8,430 nt of DNA from the NCBI GenBank assembly GCA_964618785.1, contig CAZUCY010000144.1:1-8430 (forward strand). The letters are read 5' to 3'. The translations under genes were made by a program, and so were the position numbers. Positions 1 to 7,266 of this stretch are shown here, piece after piece. This DNA comes from FEN-1297 sp964618785 (GTDB taxonomy: Bacteria > Bacteroidota > Ignavibacteria > Ignavibacteriales > Ignavibacteriaceae). Position 1 is the first letter of the stretch, and each line of letters opens with the position of its first letter. The notes under the pieces are model-generated. The model was given only the letters and a program-made list of their open reading frames with translations, was not told the origin of the DNA and did no database searches.

Positions 1-73
1 TTACGCGTATTTCAGGCGTTTCATGATCTAAAGAAGCTCTTTTATATTCTTTAAAACCAGTCGGCTTACCCAT
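1..73 (-). CDS. gltD: Glutamate synthase small (beta) subunit, N-terminal fragment (cut by window edge)
   Basis: Only the first 24 codons are in the window; the gene continues past the left edge. The peptide begins MGKPTGFKEYKRASLDHE, which matches the usual GltD opening (MGKPTGF.EY.R). The start ATG (73..71) overlaps the gltB stop (68..66) by 8 nt in a different frame, and a strong GGAGG ribosome-binding site at 84..80 sits 6 nt upstream, inside the gltB coding sequence. In the known family, GltD is an FAD- and 4Fe-4S-containing subunit that takes electrons from NAD(P)H and passes them to GltB, forming the cytoplasmic glutamate synthase complex. The overlap with gltB implies translational coupling and equal subunit supply. 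The fragment is too short to show the nucleotide-binding or iron-sulfur motifs, so identity rests on the N-terminus plus position. Confidence 0.9.
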   Translation of the reverse strand, partial: MGKPTGFKEYKRASLDHETPEIRV

Positions 74-3000
74 TTACTACCTCCGCTTCCTCTGATTCTT
101 TTTTCATTCGCCCGGCAACTTTTTGTTCCTCCGCCAATTTTGCAAGCGCTTTCCTGTATTCATCGGGAATAATCTTCCAAAAATTATCTTTTTCATGGCT
201 CCAATTATCGAGAATAAGTTTAGCTCTCTTTGACCCGGTATATTCAAAATGTTTTTGCACCATTTCATGCAGCCCGGAAATATCTTCATCATATATAAGA
301 TACTCAACATCAACCATGCCGTGGTTAATATATTTTTCTGCGTCCTTATTCGGGTCCCATACATAAGCAACGCCGCCGGACATACCTGCTGCAAAGTTTC
401 GCCCGATTCTGCCCAGAACAACAACCGTTCCGCCCGTCATATATTCGCAGCCGTGATCTCCTACACCTTCAATAACTGCATAAGCGCCGGAATTTCTAAC
501 TGCAAATCTTTCACCTGAAATTCCGTTTATATATGCTTCTCCGCTTGTAGCGCCGTATAGGCAAGTGTTGCCGATTATTATATTTTCGGCAGGATCAAAA
601 GTCACTTCCGGCGGAACTTTTACAATTAATCTGCCACCTGATAATCCCTTGCCTGTGTAATCATTAGATTCACCGGTCAGATTCATTTCTATACCTCGCG
701 CTAAAAATGTTCCGAAGCTTTGTCCGGCTGTTCCTCTTAATTCAATTTTAATTGTAAGGTCAGGAAGTCCTTTATCGCCGTAGTGTTTTGCAACTTCGCC
801 TGAAAGCATTGTTCCGACTGTACGATTAATATTTCTGATTCTCATTTTAATATTAACAGGGGTACCGCTTTCTAAAGCAGGCTGGGCAAGCTTTATAAAT
901 TCATGATCAAGTTGATTCTCCAAACCATGATCTTGTTCTCTTGTCCTGTAAAAATCAGTTTTGTACAAAGGCGTCGCTTTAAATAATGGTTTTGTAAGGT
1001 CAAGCCCGCGTGCTTTCCAATGGTCATTTAACCTGACAGGAATAATCTTCTCTGTGTGTCCAATCATTTCGTTAATAGTTCTGAATCCCAAAGCAGCTAT
1101 TATTTCTCTAACTTCTTCAGCAATGTAAAACATGAAGTTAATTAAATATTCTGGCTTACCGATAAATTTCTTTCTTAATTCAGGATCCTGTGTCGCAACT
1201 CCGGCAGGACATGTATTAAGATGACACTTCCTCATCAGAATGCATCCTTGTGTAACCAGAGGTGCTGTTGCAAACCCAAATTCTTCCGCACCTAGCAAAG
1301 CGGCAATTACAACATCGCGGCCTGTCTTCATTTGCCCGTCCACAGCAAGATATACACGATCTCTTAACCCGTTCAATACAAGCGTCTGATGAGCTTCGCT
1401 TAATCCAAGTTCCCAAGGCGAGCCTGCATATTGGATAGAGGAAATCGGGCTTGCACCAGTACCGCCGTCATGACCGCTTATAAGGATATGATCTGCGTGA
1501 GCTTTAGCTACTCCCGCCGCAATAGTTCCTACTCCCACTTCAGAAACTAGTTTTACACTTATTCTTGCTTCTTGATTAATATTCTTCAAATCGAAAATTA
1601 ACTGTTTTAAATCTTCAATTGAATAAATATCATGGTGCGGAGGAGGGCTTATAAGCGTTACACCCGGTATACTATGTCGTATTCTTCCAATAATTTTATC
1701 GACTTTAAAACCGGGAAGCTGCCCGCCTTCGCCCGGTTTAGCGCCCTGCGCCATTTTTATCTGAAGTTCATCCGCATTTACTAAATAATTAGCCGTGACA
1801 CCAAACCTTGCAGAAGCAACCTGTTTAATTGCCGAACGCATACTGTCACCGTTTGCAAGAGGAATAAATCGTTCTGCATCTTCACCGCCTTCACCGGTAT
1901 TTGATTTACCGCCCAACCTGTTCATAGCAATTGCCAACGAAGTATGCGCTTCTCTTGATATAGAGCCGAAGCTCATAGCGCCGGTAGCAAATCTTTTTAC
2001 TATATCTTTAGCAGGTTCCACTTCTTCAATATGAATAGGTGCATTGGTTGTATCTAATTCATATAAACTTCTAAGTGTAACTCTCTTTTTGTCCTGATTA
2101 TTTATCAGTTCCGAATATTCCTTAAAAGTTTTATAATCGTTTCTGCTTGTGCTTAGCTGAAGCTTTGAAATTGTCAACGGGTTCCAGAGGTGTATCTCAC
2201 CGTCTCTCCTGTATTGATATAGACCGCCGACATCAAGAGTGCTTTGATCAATCTGAGGATCAAGTGCGTGCACATGTTTCTTTATAGTTTCTTCCTCAAG
2301 CATCTCAAGACTTAAGCCTTCAATACATGTAGGAGTACCTGTAAAATAGTTTTCAACTATTTCAGTATCCAAACCGACTGCCTCAAAGATCTGAGCGCCG
2401 CAATATGACTGCAAAGTACTAATACCCATTTTACTGAAAATTTTGTACAAACCTTTGCTTACAGCTTTAACAAAGTTATCTCTTGCAATCTTGTAATCTT
2501 TTATATCCGGTAGAAATCCTTTTTCTGTTAGATAAGCGAGAGTTTCATAAGCTACATATGGATTGATTGCATTAGCGCCGTAGCTGCATAGCAAAGCAAA
2601 ATGATGTACTTCCCTCGGCTCGCCGCTCTCAACTATAATACCCGTTCTGGTTCTTAAACCGGCTCTTAACAAAGCATGATGTACGCCTGAAGTTGCAAGT
2701 AGACTTGGTATAGCGGCACAACTTCTGTCCACTCCTTTATCGGATAATATAATTAAAGAAATACCGGATTTAACAGCTTCAACCGCCTCATTACAAATTT
2801 GGTCCAGCCTTTCACGCATATTATGCCTTACACCCGGATTGAAAAGTAACGGAATAGTGATTGATTTGAAATGTCCTTTTGCTATATTTCTGATTTTCTC
2901 AAGCTGCGAGTTTGAAAGTAAAGGATGCTCAAGTTCAAGCCTGTGGGCATGCAAAGGCGTCTCCGCCAGTAAATTCTGCTCAGGCCCTACATAGGTAGTG

Positions 3001-4664
3001 AGTTCCATTACCAATTCTTCCCTTATCGGATCAATAGGAGGATTAGTAACCTGCGCAAATAGCTGCTTGAAGTACCTGAATAATATCTGCGGCTTTTCTG
3101 ATAAGACAGCCAGCGATGCATCCGAGCCCATTGAACCAGTAGCTTCCTGTCCATTTATTGCCATAGGTAGCATCACCTGGAAAAGATCTTCTTTAGTGTA
3201 CCCAAAAATTCTTTGGCGTAAATGAAGCGTGTCAAAATCGGCATTATAAATATTATCAGGCTGGGGCAAATGAGAAAGCTTTATCATATTATCATTAACC
3301 CATTTGCGGTATGGTTTCCTTGTTACAATTTCTTTTTTAACTTCTTCATCTTCAACAATCCTTCCCTGTTTCAGATCAAGTATAAACATACGGCCAGGCT
3401 GAAGCTTACCTTTTTTTTCTACGTTCTCAGCGTCCACACTAAATGTACCTGCCTCGGAAGAAAGAACAACAAGACCATCTTTAGTGACTACATATCTAGA
3501 GGGACGCAAACCGTTACGGTCCAGAGTGGCTCCGATAATATTTCCATCTGTAAAGACAACTGCCGCCGGGCCGTCCCACGGTTCCATCATTGTTGCGTGG
3601 TATTCATAAAATGCTCTTCTATCCGGGTCCATCAAATCATTCTTTGACCATGCTTCGGGTATCATCATCATCATAGCATGGGGCAGACTTCTTCCACACA
3701 TAACAAGAAGCTCAAGGACGGAATCAAATGTCGCAGAATCACTTTGTCCCTCCATAATAATTGGGAGCATTCTTCTCAAATCTTTTCCGAAATAGGGCGA
3801 TTCCATTACTGCCTGACGTGCAGCCATCCAATTCTTATTTCCACGAAGTGTATTAATCTCGCCATTGTGCGCAATCATTCTGAAAGGATGTGCAAGATCC
3901 CATGTAGGGAATGTATTGGTTGAAAAGCGCAAATGAATCATCGCCATTGCTGATTTCAAATCCTTATCGTTCAGATCAGTATAAAAATCCGTTACCTGAG
4001 GAGCAAGAAGCATTCCTTTATATATCAATACATTACTTGAAAAAGACGGTACAGAATATTTGCTTCGATCGCTTTTTAATTCGGCACGAACGCGGTGATC
4101 AATAATTCTTCTAATCAAATAAAGTTTTCTTTCAAATTCATCCTGCGTTGCAAAACTTTTATTTGCGCCTATAAAGCATTGACGTATAAAGGGTTGCGTC
4201 CTTTTAGCGCCTTCCCCGGGAATATCTGGATTAACAGGAACATCACGCCAGCCGAGAAATTTCTGGTTTTCATCAATTACAATTTTTTCAACAATATTTT
4301 CAATTGCCTTTCGCATTATAGAATCCTGCGGGAGAAACATCATCCCAACGCCAAACTTACCTGCTGCAGGAAGTCTAATTTTTTTCTCAGAAGCCGCTTT
4401 ACGAATAAATTCATCCGGCATTTGAATTAAGATACCCGCGCCGTCGCCTGTTTTAGGATCGGCGCCTACTGCACCGCGGTGTTCAAGGTTTTTTAATATG
4501 TCAAGTCCTTTATCTATTATAGAGCGGGATTTTCTTCCTTTTATATCGGCTACGAAACCCATACCGCATGCATCATGCTCGAATGCAGGGTTATACATAC
4601 CTTGATTCTTAACAGGAAAAATATAATTACTCAAATCCTCTTCTCTATTAAAATTTGTACTCAT
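66..4664 (-). CDS. gltB: Glutamate synthase (GOGAT) large (alpha) subunit, complete
   Basis: This 1532-residue protein transfers the amide nitrogen of glutamine to 2-oxoglutarate, yielding two glutamates, with electrons delivered by GltD. Domains in order: a short propeptide (about 1-32); a class II glutamine amidotransferase domain whose presumed nucleophile after processing is Cys33 (HDACGMGF), with HNGEINT at 266-272 and a DRNGLRPSRY motif; a central domain (about 470-760); an FMN-binding synthase barrel (about 860-1230) with GAMSFGS at 895, SPPPHHD at 1006 and GHDGGTGASP; 3Fe-4S ligands Cys1141, Cys1147 and Cys1152 spaced C-x5-C-x4-C; and a C-terminal glycine-rich beta-helix (about 1260-1480, GTAGQSFG from 1311). 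Length is slightly above the usual 1480-1530. I chose the ATG at 4664 because AAGGAG lies 10 nt upstream (4680..4675); Met23 is an alternative that would give a shorter propeptide. No frameshift or missing key residue was seen. Confidence 0.98.
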   Translation of the reverse strand: MSTNFNREEDLSNYIFPVKNQGMYNPAFEHDACGMGFVADIKGRKSRSIIDKGLDILKNLEHRGAVGADPKTGDGAGILIQMPDEFIRKAASEKKIRLPAAGKFGVGMMFLPQDSIMRKAIENIVEKIVIDENQKFLGWRDVPVNPDIPGEGAKRTQPFIRQCFIGANKSFATQDEFERKLYLIRRIIDHRVRAELKSDRSKYSVPSFSSNVLIYKGMLLAPQVTDFYTDLNDKDLKSAMAMIHLRFSTNTFPTWDLAHPFRMIAHNGEINTLRGNKNWMAARQAVMESPYFGKDLRRMLPIIMEGQSDSATFDSVLELLVMCGRSLPHAMMMMIPEAWSKNDLMDPDRRAFYEYHATMMEPWDGPAAVVFTDGNIIGATLDRNGLRPSRYVVTKDGLVVLSSEAGTFSVDAENVEKKGKLQPGRMFILDLKQGRIVEDEEVKKEIVTRKPYRKWVNDNMIKLSHLPQPDNIYNADFDTLHLRQRIFGYTKEDLFQVMLPMAINGQEATGSMGSDASLAVLSEKPQILFRYFKQLFAQVTNPPIDPIREELVMELTTYVGPEQNLLAETPLHAHRLELEHPLLSNSQLEKIRNIAKGHFKSITIPLLFNPGVRHNMRERLDQICNEAVEAVKSGISLIILSDKGVDRSCAAIPSLLATSGVHHALLRAGLRTRTGIIVESGEPREVHHFALLCSYGANAINPYVAYETLAYLTEKGFLPDIKDYKIARDNFVKAVSKGLYKIFSKMGISTLQSYCGAQIFEAVGLDTEIVENYFTGTPTCIEGLSLEMLEEETIKKHVHALDPQIDQSTLDVGGLYQYRRDGEIHLWNPLTISKLQLSTSRNDYKTFKEYSELINNQDKKRVTLRSLYELDTTNAPIHIEEVEPAKDIVKRFATGAMSFGSISREAHTSLAIAMNRLGGKSNTGEGGEDAERFIPLANGDSMRSAIKQVASARFGVTANYLVNADELQIKMAQGAKPGEGGQLPGFKVDKIIGRIRHSIPGVTLISPPPHHDIYSIEDLKQLIFDLKNINQEARISVKLVSEVGVGTIAAGVAKAHADHILISGHDGGTGASPISSIQYAGSPWELGLSEAHQTLVLNGLRDRVYLAVDGQMKTGRDVVIAALLGAEEFGFATAPLVTQGCILMRKCHLNTCPAGVATQDPELRKKFIGKPEYLINFMFYIAEEVREIIAALGFRTINEMIGHTEKIIPVRLNDHWKARGLDLTKPLFKATPLYKTDFYRTREQDHGLENQLDHEFIKLAQPALESGTPVNIKMRIRNINRTVGTMLSGEVAKHYGDKGLPDLTIKIELRGTAGQSFGTFLARGIEMNLTGESNDYTGKGLSGGRLIVKVPPEVTFDPAENIIIGNTCLYGATSGEAYINGISGERFAVRNSGAYAVIEGVGDHGCEYMTGGTVVVLGRIGRNFAAGMSGGVAYVWDPNKDAEKYINHGMVDVEYLIYDEDISGLHEMVQKHFEYTGSKRAKLILDNWSHEKDNFWKIIPDEYRKALAKLAEEQKVAGRMKKESEEAEVVNG
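80..84 (-). promoter_or_regulatory. Ribosome-binding site of gltD inside gltB
   Basis: Read on the minus strand, GGAGG is followed by 6 nt and then the gltD ATG. It lies within the last codons of gltB. Together with the 8-nt gene overlap it fixes the gltD start and supports coupled translation. Confidence 0.8.
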
Positions 4665-4674
4665 TAAAAACTCA

Positions 4675-4680
4675 CTCCTT
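4675..4680 (-). promoter_or_regulatory. Ribosome-binding site of gltB
   Basis: AAGGAG on the minus strand, 10 nt before the ATG at 4664. It favours the 1532-residue start over the internal Met23. Confidence 0.7.
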
Positions 4681-4782
4681 CACAAACTTATTGGCATGCA
4701 AATGCTTAAAAATGTATAAAGATACTCTTAAATTCCGTTTTTATACTCATATTCCCTTATATTTTAAGGATAGCGGAATAAA

Positions 4783-4788
4783 ATTATA
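4783..4788 (-). promoter_or_regulatory. gltB: Possible -10 box for gltB
   Basis: An exact TATAAT occurs on the minus strand. It would place transcription start roughly 110 nt before the gltB ATG. No convincing -35 hexamer lies 16-18 nt upstream (the DNA there is T- and A-rich), and in such AT-rich sequence TATAAT can arise by chance, so this is weak. Confidence 0.22.
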
Positions 4789-4791
4789 AAA

Positions 4792-4856
4792 TATTTTAGG
4801 CAATTTAAAAAAAATTAGCAAATTATCAAGAATAAAATGCTAAAAAGCCTAAAATA
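4792..4856. repeat. 10-bp perfect inverted repeat upstream of gltB
   Basis: TATTTTAGGC at 4792-4801 is repeated as its exact reverse complement GCCTAAAATA at 4847-4856, with 45 nt between arms. The GGC/GCC ends make it less likely to be simple AT-rich coincidence. The arms could be paired binding sites for a regulator or the base of a large RNA stem in the gltB leader. Function is inference. Confidence 0.45.
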
Positions 4857-4868
4857 GTTTTTACTATT
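4853..4868. repeat. Small perfect hairpin AATAGT-tttt-ACTATT
   Basis: A 6-bp perfect stem with a 4-nt loop. It overlaps the right arm of the 10-bp repeat on one side and the left arm of the 14-bp palindrome on the other, so the structures would be mutually exclusive in RNA. It is A/T-dominated and weak by itself. Confidence 0.35.
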
Positions 4869-4904
4869 GTTAAAATTGTTTTATTCTTTTCAAATTTAAC
4901 AATA
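4865..4904. repeat. 14-bp imperfect palindrome downstream of cimA
   Basis: Arms 4865-4878 (TATTGTTAAAATTG) and 4891-4904 (CAAATTTAACAATA) are reverse complements with one mismatch in 14, around a 12-nt T-rich loop. It starts about 36 nt beyond the cimA stop. It could be a 3'-end hairpin of the cimA message or a protein-binding site. As an intrinsic terminator it is poor, because the stem has almost no G-C pairs. Confidence 0.5.
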
Positions 4905-4939
4905 TTTAAAAATAATATTAAATTAAAAAAATTAATTAA

Positions 4940-6529
4940 TTAAACGGTTAAACGCTCTTTTTTAATTTGAAATTTAAATAATTTATAATTCATACTATCA
5001 ATTAAAGCCTGAAAACTTGCTTCAATAATATTTTCGGATACGCCTACGGTGCTCCAAGTTTCGTCTCCATCGCTGGATTGAATCATTACTCTTACTTTTG
5101 CAGCAGTGCCTTCTTTTTCATCAAGTACACGAACTTTATAGTCTATTAATTTAACAAGGGCAATCTCAGGATAAAACCTTGTCAATGCTTTTCTTAATGC
5201 TTTGTCCAAAGCATTAACAGGTCCGTCGCCGTCGGAAGCTGTATGTTCAATCTCGCCGTCTACGGTAATTTTCAGAACAGCTTCAGAGTAAGATGTCCCT
5301 TTGTCATCATAAAATACATTGACCTTAGAATCCAGTACACTAAAGAACGGTGTAAACTCGTTCAACTCTGATCGCAGAAGTAATTCAAACGATGCTTCAG
5401 CCCCGTCAAACTGAAAGCCGTCATATTCAAGAGATTTAATATAATTGACTAATTTCTTACTTATTTCTTTATTATCCGCTAAATCTATACCAAACTCCTT
5501 AGCTTTATAACGAATGTTACTTTGACCGGATAAATCGGAAACTAATACGCGCTGTTTATTACCGACAGATTCAGGCTGAATATGTTCATACATAGTGCTG
5601 TCTTTAAGCACAGCGCTTACATGTATGCCGCCTTTATGCGTAAATGCAGATTTCCCAACAAATGCAGCTCTTGTAAGCGGCGAAAGGTTCATTATTTCAA
5701 ATACAAAGTTTGATAAAGAAGTCATGTGAATCAAACTTACATACTGCTTTGTCGGAAGTTTCAGTTTTAAAATTATGTTAGGAATAATACTGCATAAATT
5801 GGCATTGCCGCATCTTTCACCAACGCCGTTGATAGTTCCCTGAACATGAACAGAGCCCGCTCTTATTGCAGCTAATGAATTAGCGACTGCCAGCTCAGAA
5901 TCATTATGAGTGTGAATACCTAAGGGAGCAGAAATATGTTTCTTTAGTTCAGCGACAATTGTAAATACTTCTTCGGGAAGGGAACCTCCGTTTGTATCAC
6001 ATAAAACGATAACATCAGCCCCTGCGCTTTCTGCAGCTTTTAACATTTTGACAGCAAAAAGTCTATTATCTTTATATCCATCAAAGAAATGTTCAGCATC
6101 ATAAATCACGCGCCGCCCTTCTTTTTTCATAAATTCTACCGATTTAAAGATTAACATTTCGTTTTCCTCATCGGAGAAACCAAGCCCCATCTGAGAATGA
6201 AGCCGCCAGGTTTTCCCAAATATGGAGATAACCTCTGTTTCGGCTTTTAATATTGAAGTAAGGTTAGGATCAGATTCAATATTATCCAATGATCTTGCCG
6301 TTGAACCGAAAGCGCAAATTTTTGAGTGATAAAGTTTTAATTCCTTTGCTCTTTGAAAAAATTCTTCATCACGCGGGTTGCTTCCGGGCCAGCCGCCTTC
6401 TATAATGTCAATGCCAAACTCATCAAGACGCTTTACTATTAATAACTTATCCTGAACAGAAAGATTTACTCCTTCGCCCTGTGTTCCATCCCGTAATGTA
6501 GTATCAAATAGTTCTATTGGGTCGCTCAT
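4940..6529 (-). CDS. cimA: (R)-citramalate synthase
   Basis: This 529-residue protein belongs to the isopropylmalate/homocitrate/citramalate synthase family. The citramalate form condenses pyruvate and acetyl-CoA to (R)-citramalate, the first step of threonine-independent isoleucine synthesis. The N-terminal TIM barrel (about 4-275) carries FDTTLRDGTQGEG with Arg13, Asp14 and Gln17, the metal-binding HTHND at 206-210, and NGVGERCGNANL at 234-245. The EGGWPGSNPRD motif (about 43-53) is typical of the long citramalate synthase clade and differs from LeuA, which has EAGFP at that position. The C-terminal part (about 390-529) fits the LeuA-type dimerisation/allosteric domain, expected to sense isoleucine. 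Length matches this clade. The ATG at 6529 has only a weak upstream GGA. It lies 136 nt downstream of leuD, whose product would act on citramalate. The main alternative, a 2-isopropylmalate synthase, is less likely given the GGWPGSNP motif. Confidence 0.93.
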   Translation of the reverse strand: MSDPIELFDTTLRDGTQGEGVNLSVQDKLLIVKRLDEFGIDIIEGGWPGSNPRDEEFFQRAKELKLYHSKICAFGSTARSLDNIESDPNLTSILKAETEVISIFGKTWRLHSQMGLGFSDEENEMLIFKSVEFMKKEGRRVIYDAEHFFDGYKDNRLFAVKMLKAAESAGADVIVLCDTNGGSLPEEVFTIVAELKKHISAPLGIHTHNDSELAVANSLAAIRAGSVHVQGTINGVGERCGNANLCSIIPNIILKLKLPTKQYVSLIHMTSLSNFVFEIMNLSPLTRAAFVGKSAFTHKGGIHVSAVLKDSTMYEHIQPESVGNKQRVLVSDLSGQSNIRYKAKEFGIDLADNKEISKKLVNYIKSLEYDGFQFDGAEASFELLLRSELNEFTPFFSVLDSKVNVFYDDKGTSYSEAVLKITVDGEIEHTASDGDGPVNALDKALRKALTRFYPEIALVKLIDYKVRVLDEKEGTAAKVRVMIQSSDGDETWSTVGVSENIIEASFQALIDSMNYKLFKFQIKKERLTV

Positions 6530-6608
6530 ATTTTATTCCAAATTTATTATTATAAAAACATATTTCTCATTTTAACATTCAAAAAAATGCAGATAATCAT
6601 ATTAGAAC

Positions 6609-6630
6609 CAGCCACCCCTTTCTGGGGCTG
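6609..6630. repeat. Bulged hairpin CAG-cca-CCCC/GGGG-CTG
   Basis: CCCC (6615-6618) pairs with GGGG (6624-6627) across the 5-nt loop TTTCT. After a 3-nt bulge, CAG (6609-6611) pairs with CTG (6628-6630). No T-run follows on the minus strand within a few bases, so it is not a classical intrinsic terminator. It may be a dispersed REP-like element or an mRNA-stabilising structure between leuD and cimA. Confidence 0.5.
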
Positions 6631-6643
6631 ACTAAAATGCAGG

Positions 6644-6658
6644 CAGCTTGCTAAGCTG
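6644..6658. repeat. Perfect 6-bp hairpin CAGCTT-gct-AAGCTG just after leuD
   Basis: A perfect 6-bp stem with a 3-nt loop starts 8 nt beyond the leuD stop codon on the minus strand. It sits next to the CCCC/GGGG hairpin. Possible roles are 3'-end protection, attenuation between leuD and cimA, or part of a repeated intergenic element. Confidence 0.55.
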
Positions 6659-6665
6659 ACCCTTC

Positions 6666-7226
6666 TTATGCAATCATTCCTGCCTGCCGTGCATATTTAA
6701 AAATATCTCCTGCTTCAATTATAGGCAGAATATCACCAAGTGAACGGAGATTATAAGTTTTACCGGTTGTAAGATTTTTTAGAATATTTATATTTACATT
6801 AAGTTCTACCTCATCTCCTGTTTTAATCTGGTCATTCAATTTAAAAGGGGTTTCATAAGGTAGAAGAAATCCACCATCAACGCTGTTCCTATAAAATATT
6901 CTTGCATAAGATTCGGCAATTATCGCTTTCACTCCGGCAACCTGTAAAGCAAATGGTGCATGCTCTCTTGAGGAGCCACATCCAAAGTTGGAACCGCCAA
7001 TAATTATATTGTATTTGGAAGTGAAGTCTTCTCCGGAAATAAACGCGAGTCCCCCACCAGGTAATCCGGATTGAGAGAGGGGGATTCCGGAGAGAGCATA
7101 ATGTCCGTATTTATTTGATTCTTCGGGATCAGATAAACTATAAACAAGATGTTCAGCCGGAATTATCTGATCTGTATCTATATTATCACCTAATACAAAG
7201 GCTTTACCATTTAGAATTTTTTTCAT
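6666..7226 (-). CDS. leuD: 3-isopropylmalate/citramalate dehydratase (isomerase) small subunit
   Basis: This 186-residue swivelling-domain subunit pairs with LeuC. The complex isomerises 2-isopropylmalate to 3-isopropylmalate and, in organisms with CimA, usually also citramalate to 3-methylmalate. Visible motifs are GDNIDTDQIIPAEHL (13-27) and GSNFGCGSSREHAPFAL (78-94), both hallmarks of the LeuD family. The loop after IPAE reads HLVY, close to the YLVY-type loop reported for isopropylmalate isomerases rather than the YLRT of homoaconitases. It is somewhat longer than the roughly 165-residue compact form. I chose the ATG at 7226 (MKKILNGKAF), which has GGAG 11 nt upstream. The frame stays open to a GTG at 7280, but that would add an 18-residue unconserved tail overlapping the leuC stop. 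It lies 40 nt after leuC, in the same direction, so the two almost certainly form one operon. Confidence 0.94.
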   Translation of the reverse strand: MKKILNGKAFVLGDNIDTDQIIPAEHLVYSLSDPEESNKYGHYALSGIPLSQSGLPGGGLAFISGEDFTSKYNIIIGGSNFGCGSSREHAPFALQVAGVKAIIAESYARIFYRNSVDGGFLLPYETPFKLNDQIKTGDEVELNVNINILKNLTTGKTYNLRSLGDILPIIEAGDIFKYARQAGMIA

Positions 7227-7237
7227 ATAAGATTTTA

Positions 7238-7241
7238 CTCC
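7238..7241 (-). promoter_or_regulatory. Ribosome-binding site deciding the leuD start
   Basis: GGAG on the minus strand lies in the leuC-leuD spacer, 11 nt before the ATG at 7226. The spacing is a little long, but it supports this ATG over the GTG at 7280. Confidence 0.5.
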
Positions 7242-7266
7242 AATTTCTAATAAAAAGTTTTTATTT

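Larger units (their letters stand above)
4665..4939. other. AT-rich cimA-gltB intergenic region with nested inverted repeats
   Basis: This 275-nt stretch holds no credible gene on either strand. It is far more AT-rich than the flanking coding DNA. It contains the gltB ribosome-binding site, a possible TATAAT box, a 10-bp inverted repeat 45 nt apart, a 14-bp imperfect palindrome, and small hairpins such as CCTTA/TAAGG at 4755-4769. It must contain the end of the cimA transcript or a read-through leader, and very likely the gltB promoter. I recognise no riboswitch. No GC-rich intrinsic terminator is present. Confidence 0.7.
6530..6665. other. leuD-cimA intergenic region
   Basis: This gap contains no gene. 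Its right half (about 6605-6660) is an unusually GC-rich island with two hairpins. Its left half is AT-rich and includes a TATAAT on the minus strand at 6554..6549, 20 nt from the cimA ATG, without a clear -35 partner. cimA could be read through from leuD or started locally. Confidence 0.5.

Noticed and set aside
3222..3647. 141-codon plus-strand reading frame opposite gltB
   Set aside because: It lies wholly antisense to highly conserved GltB sequence, has a low-complexity Cys/Phe/Ile-rich translation with no recognisable domain, and has no convincing ribosome-binding site. The other plus-strand frames over gltB (for example 249-518, 2998-3225, 3678-3923, 4095-4430) were rejected for the same reason.
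4683..4690. TAAGTTTG on the minus strand as a Bacteroidetes-type -7 element (TAnnTTTG) for gltB; a similar TAAATTTG at 6539-6546 before cimA
   Set aside because: They would start transcription inside the gltB ribosome-binding site or within about 3 nt of the cimA ATG, and neither has a TTTG-type -33 element at the required distance.
4694..4705. GCATGCAAATGC as a regulator site near the gltB start
   Set aside because: Only a 4-bp inverted repeat (GCAT/ATGC); too short to distinguish from chance.
4865..4904. Intrinsic terminator for cimA
   Set aside because: The palindrome is clear, but the stem is almost all A-T pairs and no defined U-tract directly follows it on the minus strand, so I list it only as a repeat.
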